Assembly (NCBI GenBank): GCA_946887155.1
Contig: CAMPKM010000060.1
Span: forward strand, 1-10,975
Length of the DNA: 10,975 nucleotides
Reading direction: 5' to 3'
Origin: an uncultured Gemmatimonadota bacterium
Lineage (GTDB): Bacteria; Gemmatimonadota; Gemmatimonadetes; Gemmatimonadales; Gemmatimonadaceae
Under the pieces are notes generated by a model that ran no database searches, was not told the DNA's origin, and saw only the letters and a program-made list of their open reading frames with translations. The translations under genes were made by a program, and so were the position numbers. How positions within the stretch are numbered: position 1 is the stretch's first letter; every line of letters starts with the position of its first letter. This document shows, in pieces, positions 7,057 through 10,975 of the stretch.

Positions 7057-8072
7057 GCCATCACTACGACTGTGGCGTCGTCGCGGCCGCGAAGAAAGTC
7101 GCGGTACAGCACGGCGGCGATGGTGGCCGGGTGGCAGGCGGCGAGCCCCGGGCGGTCGGCCAGGCTCCAGCGCGTGCGCAGGCCGTCAGTGTGCATTACG
7201 AGTAGCGAGCCGGCGGGCCATTCGTACGAGAATTCCCGGATCGACGGCGACTCGGCGCCGACGGTGCCATTGGTCGACACCATCCCCTGGTCACGGGCAT
7301 CGCGGCGGATGATGACACCGGCGATGTTCCCGACGCCGGCGAAGGTGACCGACGTCGTGTGAAGATGGACCCTCGCCATGGCAACCACAGCGCCACGCGT
7401 CGACTTCAACGTGACATGGGCGCGGGCCAGGAAATCGGCTGGCGATACCGTGTCATCAGCCACGAACGCCCTCACGGCCGCCGAGGCTGCTTCGAGCGCC
7501 AGCAGTCCGTGACCGAGCCCGTCGGCCATGACGAGGGACGCGGTATCCCCGCGAAACGATATCGCCCACTGGTCGCCGCAAACTTCTTCACCCGGCGCGT
7601 TGGTTGCGATCGCGCCCACCCGCAGGACAGGCTGGCTGGCGGCAGCGGTCGTTCCAATTCTCGAGAGAACAACGGTGCCGCGGCCGGATTCGGAGAACAC
7701 GTCGAATTCATTCGACAGGCGCCGCGCCGCGCCCAGCCCGGTGCCCGGCGTTCCGCGGGTGGAGTGCCCGTCCTCGAGCGCGCGCGCGACGTCAGGCAGT
7801 CCCGGGCCGCGATCCACAGCAATGAGCTCGACCCCGTGGAAAGATTCGTCCGGGATCGGCTGGATCAGCAATTCGCCACCCGAGGCATGCTTGAGCATGT
7901 TGGTTGCGAGTTCTGTTGCCACTATCGCCACGTGCTCCTTCAACACGGCGTCGAGTCTACCAAGGTCAGCCACCTGTCGAGCCCGCCGCCGCGCTGCTCC
8001 TACCTGCGAATCATCATGAATCGCGCACACGACGTGGGATGGGGCACTGGCATGGATCAAGCCGCCCGCCAT
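7050..8072 (-). CDS. Fused RsbT-like ATPase and SpoIIE/PP2C phosphatase
   Basis: This 340-residue cytosolic protein has two catalytic halves. Residues 13-140 form a GHKL ATPase of the RsbT/RsbW type: N-box ELATNMLKHA (N58), G1 DRGPGLPD (D87), G2 GTPGTGLGAARRLS. Residues 150-340 form a SpoIIE/RsbX-like PP2C phosphatase with its metal-binding acidic residues in place: CGDQW (D167), MADGLGHG (D184), MHTDGL (D296) and GRDDATVVV (D331-D332). In Bacillus, RsbX is a PP2C alone that dephosphorylates RsbS and RsbR; the fused kinase-like half makes this a possible two-way enzyme for STAS proteins, which is inference. The ATG at 8072 overlaps the end of rsbT by 16 bases. A longer frame reaches further upstream, but that part has no similarity and lies inside rsbT. 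The ribosome site is weak (GAGTGA about 10 bases upstream), suggesting dependence on rsbT translation. Confidence 0.88.
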   Translation of the reverse strand: MAGGLIHASAPSHVVCAIHDDSQVGAARRRARQVADLGRLDAVLKEHVAIVATELATNMLKHASGGELLIQPIPDESFHGVELIAVDRGPGLPDVARALEDGHSTRGTPGTGLGAARRLSNEFDVFSESGRGTVVLSRIGTTAAASQPVLRVGAIATNAPGEEVCGDQWAISFRGDTASLVMADGLGHGLLALEAASAAVRAFVADDTVSPADFLARAHVTLKSTRGAVVAMARVHLHTTSVTFAGVGNIAGVIIRRDARDQGMVSTNGTVGAESPSIREFSYEWPAGSLLVMHTDGLRTRWSLADRPGLAACHPATIAAVLYRDFLRGRDDATVVVMAR

Positions 8073-8476
8073 CGCGTGATCGTCACTCGCGTGCCCTTTC
8101 CAACCTGTGACTGAATATCGAAATCGTTGACTAACCTCTTGGCACCGGACAGGCCGAGCCCAAGTCCGCCTCCCGTAGACCATCCGTCCGCCATGGCCTG
8201 CTCGATGGCCGGTATCCCCGGTCCCTCGTCCACGAACGACACTCTCAAGCCGACCTGCTTGTCAGCGTGCACCCTTTCTACATGCATCTCGCCACCCCCC
8301 CCGTACTTCACCGTGTTGCGTGCAAGTTCACTCGTCGCGGTCACCAGCTTGGTCTGGTCGACGAGGCTGAATCCGAGCTCCTGCGCCACGCGCCTGACGA
8401 GTTGGCGCGATGCCGCGATATCCTGGTCCCGCCGAAGGGCGAGCGTCACGTCCGCGCCGGTCGAGGTGATCGTCAC
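8057..8476 (-). CDS. rsbT: RsbT-like switch serine/threonine kinase
   Basis: This 139-residue single-domain GHKL kinase is the usual size for RsbT (about 133-140). Motifs are the N-box SELARNTVKYGGGGE (N54), G1 FVDEGPGIP (D83) and G2 STGGGLGLGLSGAKRLV. In known stressosomes RsbT is held by RsbR-RsbS, phosphorylates their STAS domains on stress, and leaves to activate a downstream target. In Bacillus that target is the phosphatase RsbU; no RsbU with an RsbT-binding N-terminal domain is seen here. The start is GTG at 8476, overlapping the rsbS stop as GTGA. The longer upstream frame is the rsbS gene read out of frame and has no similarity. An 8-G tract (8295-8302 on the top-strand numbering) encodes Gly59-Gly61 directly after the N-box. 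The 3' end overlaps the next gene by 16 bases. Confidence 0.93.
   Translation of the reverse strand: MTITSTGADVTLALRRDQDIAASRQLVRRVAQELGFSLVDQTKLVTATSELARNTVKYGGGGEMHVERVHADKQVGLRVSFVDEGPGIPAIEQAMADGWSTGGGLGLGLSGAKRLVNDFDIQSQVGKGTRVTITRWRAA
8295..8302 (-). repeat. Poly-G tract of 8 inside rsbT
   Basis: The coding strand carries eight consecutive G (codons ggg ggg ggt for Gly59-61), just after the ATP-binding N-box. It is the longest single-base run noticed in the window and could slip during replication. Confidence 0.9.
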
Positions 8477-8829
8477 ACGCCTGCCGCACGCAGCATGTCC
8501 ATGCCGCGCTCGACATTCAGCGCGGTTCGTACTCCTGTCATCTTTGCTCCCATCTCCACCAGCGTGATGGCCACGGCGGGCTGCATGCCGACCAGCACGC
8601 AACGGGCATCGAGCAGTTCGGACACCGATGAGATGTTCGCGATCGCGCGGGCAATGAACGAATCGACCACATCCAGCGCCGATATGTCGATCAGGACACC
8701 TTTGGCGCCCGTCTCGACGATACGGCTGGAGAGATCCTCCTGGAGTTGCATGGCATGCGCGTCGTGCATGTCGAGCTGGATGGTTACCAGCAACGTCCGC
8801 CCCATGCGGAGAATCGGAATGCGTTCCAC
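8473..8829 (-). CDS. rsbS: RsbS-like STAS-domain stressosome scaffold
   Basis: This 118-residue protein is a single STAS domain and aligns closely with Bacillus RsbS along its length: ERIPILRMGRTLLVTIQ at the start, QEDLSSRIVETGAKGVLIDI in the middle, VGMQPAVAITLVEMG and GVRTALNVERGMDML at the end. Ser57 in DVVDSFIARAI corresponds to RsbS Ser59 of Bacillus subtilis, the residue phosphorylated by RsbT and released by RsbX. It should therefore be a phosphorylatable scaffold subunit that sequesters RsbT. The start is GTG at 8829, whose first base is also the last base of the rsbR TAG stop (TAGTG). The open frame extends far upstream, but that part is rsbR read out of frame. The stop overlaps the rsbT start by 4 bases. 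Confidence 0.95.
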   Translation of the reverse strand: MERIPILRMGRTLLVTIQLDMHDAHAMQLQEDLSSRIVETGAKGVLIDISALDVVDSFIARAIANISSVSELLDARCVLVGMQPAVAITLVEMGAKMTGVRTALNVERGMDMLRAAGV

Positions 8830-9686
8830 TATACCATCCGCGCCTTCACGTTCTGACCGGTGCGTTCGAGCGCCAGCGCCAGGGCGTCGGCAAGCGTCGC
8901 CTTGGTGGAAATGCCCTGCAGATTGACGCCAAGGTGCACGATCGTCTGCGCGATCTGCGGCCTGACCCCACTGATGATGCAGTCGGATCCCATGAGCCGG
9001 ATCGCGGTCACTGTCTTCAGCAGGTGTTGCGCGACCAGGGTGTCCACGGTCGGCACGCCCGTGATGTCGATGATCGCGATCTGAGCACCGCTTTCCACGA
9101 TCCGTTGAAGCAGCGTTTCCATCACAACCTGGGTGCGCGCGCTGTCGAGCGTGCCGATCATCGGCAAGGCAAGGATCCCTTCCCACAACTTCACGACCGG
9201 AGTGGAGAGCTCGAGCATCTCCTGCTGTTGCCGCGAGATGACTTCCTCGCGCGCCTGTTGAAAGGACGCAACGGTCAATAGCCCGAGCTTGTCGATCAAC
9301 TGGCTCACCTCGAGTACCGCGGCAAGCAGTCGTTGGGTGTCGGGAATCTCGCGGCGGAGCACCATGAAGACGGCTTCTCTCAGTGAGAAGACGAACATGG
9401 CGGTCTGCGAAGCCGTGTAGCCCTGCCGAGCGCGTTCGGACGACAACTGGCTCAGGAACGAGCGCACGTGCTTCCACGGCTCCGCCTGTACATCGTCGAT
9501 CTTTCTGCTTTGTGTGGCGTCGTTCATCAGGCGAAGAAACTCGTCAGCCTGGTTACGGAGCTCGCCACCCCGATTGCGAAGGTCGCCGACGGCGCCTGAC
9601 GACACCAACAGGTCCTGCCAGGTGCGAAGGATCTCGTCGCTGTGCAAGCGCAGTGCGTCAACGGCCGCGAATTCCGTGTTCGCCAT
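8829..9686 (-). CDS. rsbR: RsbR-like stressosome sensor scaffold (RsbRD-type N-terminus plus STAS)
   Basis: This 285-residue protein has an all-helical N-terminal half resembling the RsbRD_N family (residues 10-140: LHSDEILRTWQDLL, WKHVRSFLSQLSSERARQGY, FVFSLREAVFMVLRREI). A linker helix (141-158, QQAREEVISRQQQEML) leads to a C-terminal STAS domain (160-285). Thr216 in VPTVDTLVAQHLL corresponds to Thr205 of Bacillus RsbR. Ser182 in GTLDSARTQ falls at the Thr171 position, by alignment from memory with the same 34-residue spacing. RsbR proteins form stressosome turrets and vary the N-terminal domain to match the signal; the ligand here is unknown, and no heme or flavin motif is evident. The ATG at 9686 has GGAG 7 bases upstream. 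It is the first gene of the six-gene operon, so the promoter should lie in the 126-base gap before it. Confidence 0.93.
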   Translation of the reverse strand: MANTEFAAVDALRLHSDEILRTWQDLLVSSGAVGDLRNRGGELRNQADEFLRLMNDATQSRKIDDVQAEPWKHVRSFLSQLSSERARQGYTASQTAMFVFSLREAVFMVLRREIPDTQRLLAAVLEVSQLIDKLGLLTVASFQQAREEVISRQQQEMLELSTPVVKLWEGILALPMIGTLDSARTQVVMETLLQRIVESGAQIAIIDITGVPTVDTLVAQHLLKTVTAIRLMGSDCIISGVRPQIAQTIVHLGVNLQGISTKATLADALALALERTGQNVKARMV

Positions 9687-9693
9687 TCATGGG

Positions 9694-9697
9694 CTCC
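9694..9697 (-). promoter_or_regulatory. Ribosome binding site of rsbR
   Basis: GGAG on the - strand sits 7 bases before ATG 9686 and supports this start for the first gene of the operon. Confidence 0.6.
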
Positions 9698-9700
9698 GGG

Positions 9701-9747
9701 GTATCGAACCAATTGTTGGGGGGGCAGCAATATTGCGCCCTCGATAC
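9701..9747. promoter_or_regulatory. Nested dyads in the rsbR leader, candidate operator
   Basis: Perfect 7-bp inverted arms GTATCGA (9701-9707) and TCGATAC (9741-9747) enclose two palindromes, CAATTG (9710-9715) and GCAATATTGC (9727-9736). The latter is flanked by GGGC and GCCC, giving a hairpin with one bulged base. A run of seven G (9718-9724) lies between them. The element is 14 bases from the rsbR start codon and covers the region where operon expression would be controlled. It could be a repressor site or a leader hairpin; no -35/-10 pair was convincing on either strand. Confidence 0.4.
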
Positions 9748-9774
9748 ATCCCGTGACACCCGACTCAGGGAGTA

Positions 9775-9811
9775 GACGCGCCCGACACTTTGAGGCTAGG
9801 GGTCGCGCGTC
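9775..9811. repeat. 7-bp GC-rich inverted repeat just after the receptor gene
   Basis: GACGCGC (9775-9781) and GCGCGTC (9805-9811) are perfect arms with a 23-base loop, one base beyond the stop codon of the receptor gene on the - strand. Its position fits a transcript end, but no T-run follows, so an intrinsic terminator is only a weak possibility. Confidence 0.3.
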
Positions 9812-9812
9812 C

Positions 9813-10975
9813 TCAGCCCCCGCGTCCACCGCCTCGTCCGTTCCGTATTCGTGGAGGAAGCTGCGCCCACTGATCGGTCGTAAGGATTTCTCGCGCCCGG
9901 CGCAACGCGGCCTGCTGGTTGGCCTGCACCTTCTCCAACGCTGGTCGTAAGCGCGCATTCAGCGCCGCCATGTCCGGATTGGCGCCGGCACCCTCGACAT
10001 CCTTGCGCACGGTCTCCGCCAGGTCCGTATTCTGAGCGTTCAGCGAATCGGAAACGATGCGAAGCTGCGAGACCTGGTCTGCAGTCAGCTTCAACGAGTC
10101 GCTGAGATTGAGGATCGACAGCACGGGATTGAAATTCGCCAATGCCGACGCGAATCCGCCCAGTCCCGCACCACCTGGTCCACCTCCCCGGCCACCGCGA
10201 CCGCCGAAGGCCGCTCCGCGAACGGCATCGATCGCATCGCGTACACGATCCGGACCAATCATCAGCCGTGCGTTGACTCCGACCTGGAACGGGATACGGA
10301 TCCCGTTTGCTCCCTGCCGCGAGGCGCCAAACCGTTCATTCACTTCATACAGGTAGCGATTCGATATCGGATCGAACCCGCGCGCGTACAACAACGTGTT
10401 GTCCTGAGACCGGATCGCGCCCCAGCCATGAAGGTTGTTCGTGCCGTGGAACAGCTCATCGAGTCCACCCAGGAGGTTCTGCGTATTGAACGAGAGCATC
10501 AGGCGCCTGTTCAAGCCGAAGAGTTGCGGGCGCCAGTTCATCTGCAGTTCCAGGCTCGGCTGCCACACGCCGCGACACGAATTGCGGTCGGCGGCGCTGC
10601 CCAGTTGACTCGTCAGGCATTCGCGCACGCTCGAGGGCGCACCAGCGATAAGCTTCGACATGGCCGCCGCGACCGCGGGGTCGGCGCCGGGGCTCGAAGG
10701 ATCGAAGATGAAGGCGCGATCGTTCCGGGAACCGTCACCGTTGATGTCGGAGCCGACCAGGGGCGTGAATGGCGCGCCTGACGAGACACGACCGGTCGCG
10801 GTGATCTCCAGGCCCAGGTTGACCGGCCACGTCAGCGAGCCGGTGAGGGAATGCCGCCGGTCGAACGAGCTGACAGCCCACTCACGGATGTTCGGGTTGG
10901 CGGCCGTGGTCGCCGCGCCAAAACTGCCACCACCGCCGCCGGCGCCACCGCCGCGGCCGAATCCGCCGCCAAACC
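9813..10975 (-). CDS. Oar-like TonB-dependent receptor, 3' part, with C-terminal LTxxQ extension
   Basis: The frame is open from the right edge, giving 386 visible C-terminal residues; the signal peptide, plug and most of the barrel are outside the window. A glycine-rich stretch (FGGGFGRGGG and onward, 10917-10973) is followed by barrel strands with signatures of Oar-like receptors: FDRRHSLTGSLTW, SGAPFTPLVGSDINGDGSRN, and NLLGGLDELFHGTNNLHGWG. A cysteine pair (ECL, then NSCRG) could form a loop disulfide. The strand IPFQVGVNARLMIG (about 10257-10300) looks like the usual last barrel strand. About 145 residues follow that such receptors usually lack: a Gly/Arg-rich linker, then a helical region with two LTxxQ motifs (LTADQ at about 10074-10088 and LTTDQ at about 9870-9884), resembling Spy/CpxP proteins, and a GRGGGRGG tail. 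It probably imports a TonB-dependent substrate, unidentified. It is upstream of, and separate from, the stressosome operon. Confidence 0.85.
   Translation of the reverse strand, partial: FGGGFGRGGGAGGGGGSFGAATTAANPNIREWAVSSFDRRHSLTGSLTWPVNLGLEITATGRVSSGAPFTPLVGSDINGDGSRNDRAFIFDPSSPGADPAVAAAMSKLIAGAPSSVRECLTSQLGSAADRNSCRGVWQPSLELQMNWRPQLFGLNRRLMLSFNTQNLLGGLDELFHGTNNLHGWGAIRSQDNTLLYARGFDPISNRYLYEVNERFGASRQGANGIRIPFQVGVNARLMIGPDRVRDAIDAVRGAAFGGRGGRGGGPGGAGLGGFASALANFNPVLSILNLSDSLKLTADQVSQLRIVSDSLNAQNTDLAETVRKDVEGAGANPDMAALNARLRPALEKVQANQQAALRRAREILTTDQWAQLPPRIRNGRGGGRGG

Noticed and set aside
8073..8183. Longer start for the fused ATPase/phosphatase
   Set aside because: The added residues lie inside rsbT in another frame and have no similarity. 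The 8072 start gives a natural operon overlap.
8473..9477. Long N-terminal extension of rsbS upstream of 8829
   Set aside because: The extension is rsbR read in another frame. RsbS similarity starts exactly at the GTG at 8829 and gives the family's normal length.
9775..9811. Intrinsic terminator for the receptor gene
   Set aside because: Arms of 7 bp with a 23-base loop and no T-run after it. Kept only as an inverted repeat.

Overview
The window looks like part of a GC-rich genome, most likely from Gemmatimonadota or a close relative. This is inferred from the gene families, not from any marker gene. Supporting families are a MacB-like ADOP permease with a prefix domain beside a PadR-type regulator, a secreted carboxypeptidase-regulatory-like protein with an SHCF motif, and an Oar-like TonB-dependent receptor. 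No rRNA, tRNA, CRISPR array, transposase or integrase was seen, and no stretch over 300 bases lacks a gene.

Left third, + strand. The 3' end of a PadR-like repressor frame enters at the left edge and loses its PadR character after about 28 residues. Directly behind it, in another frame, starts a full-length ADOP permease (90-2738). A 98-base gap holds a 9-bp inverted repeat around a 10-bp palindrome. It is followed by a secreted beta-sandwich protein (2837-4522), whose stop lies 19 bases from the convergent stop of the next transcription unit.

Centre and right, - strand. Six tightly packed genes read from 9686 down to 4542: rsbR, rsbS, rsbT, a fused RsbT-like ATPase/PP2C phosphatase, a soluble histidine kinase, and a REC-HisKA-HATPase-REC hybrid kinase. 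Junctions are a 1-nt overlap, a 4-nt overlap, a 16-nt overlap, a 4-nt gap and a 4-nt overlap, so this is almost certainly one translationally coupled operon. The first three genes supply the scaffold and switch kinase of a stressosome. The fused protein probably resets or modulates the STAS phosphorylation state. The last two genes suggest that the output goes into a phosphorelay, because no sigma factor, RsbV or RsbW gene is present here. No gene of the operon has a DNA-binding output domain.

Upstream of rsbR is a 126-base gap with nested dyads. Beyond it lies the 3' part of an Oar-like TonB-dependent receptor (- strand, cut by the right edge), with an unusual C-terminal LTxxQ (Spy/CpxP-like) extension.

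The points most worth a second look are the sigma-less stressosome-to-phosphorelay operon, an 8-G tract inside the rsbT ATP-binding region, the truncated PadR, the receptor-LTxxQ fusion, and an octamer (CGTTAGGC) that occurs five times and carries most of the TTA codons noticed.
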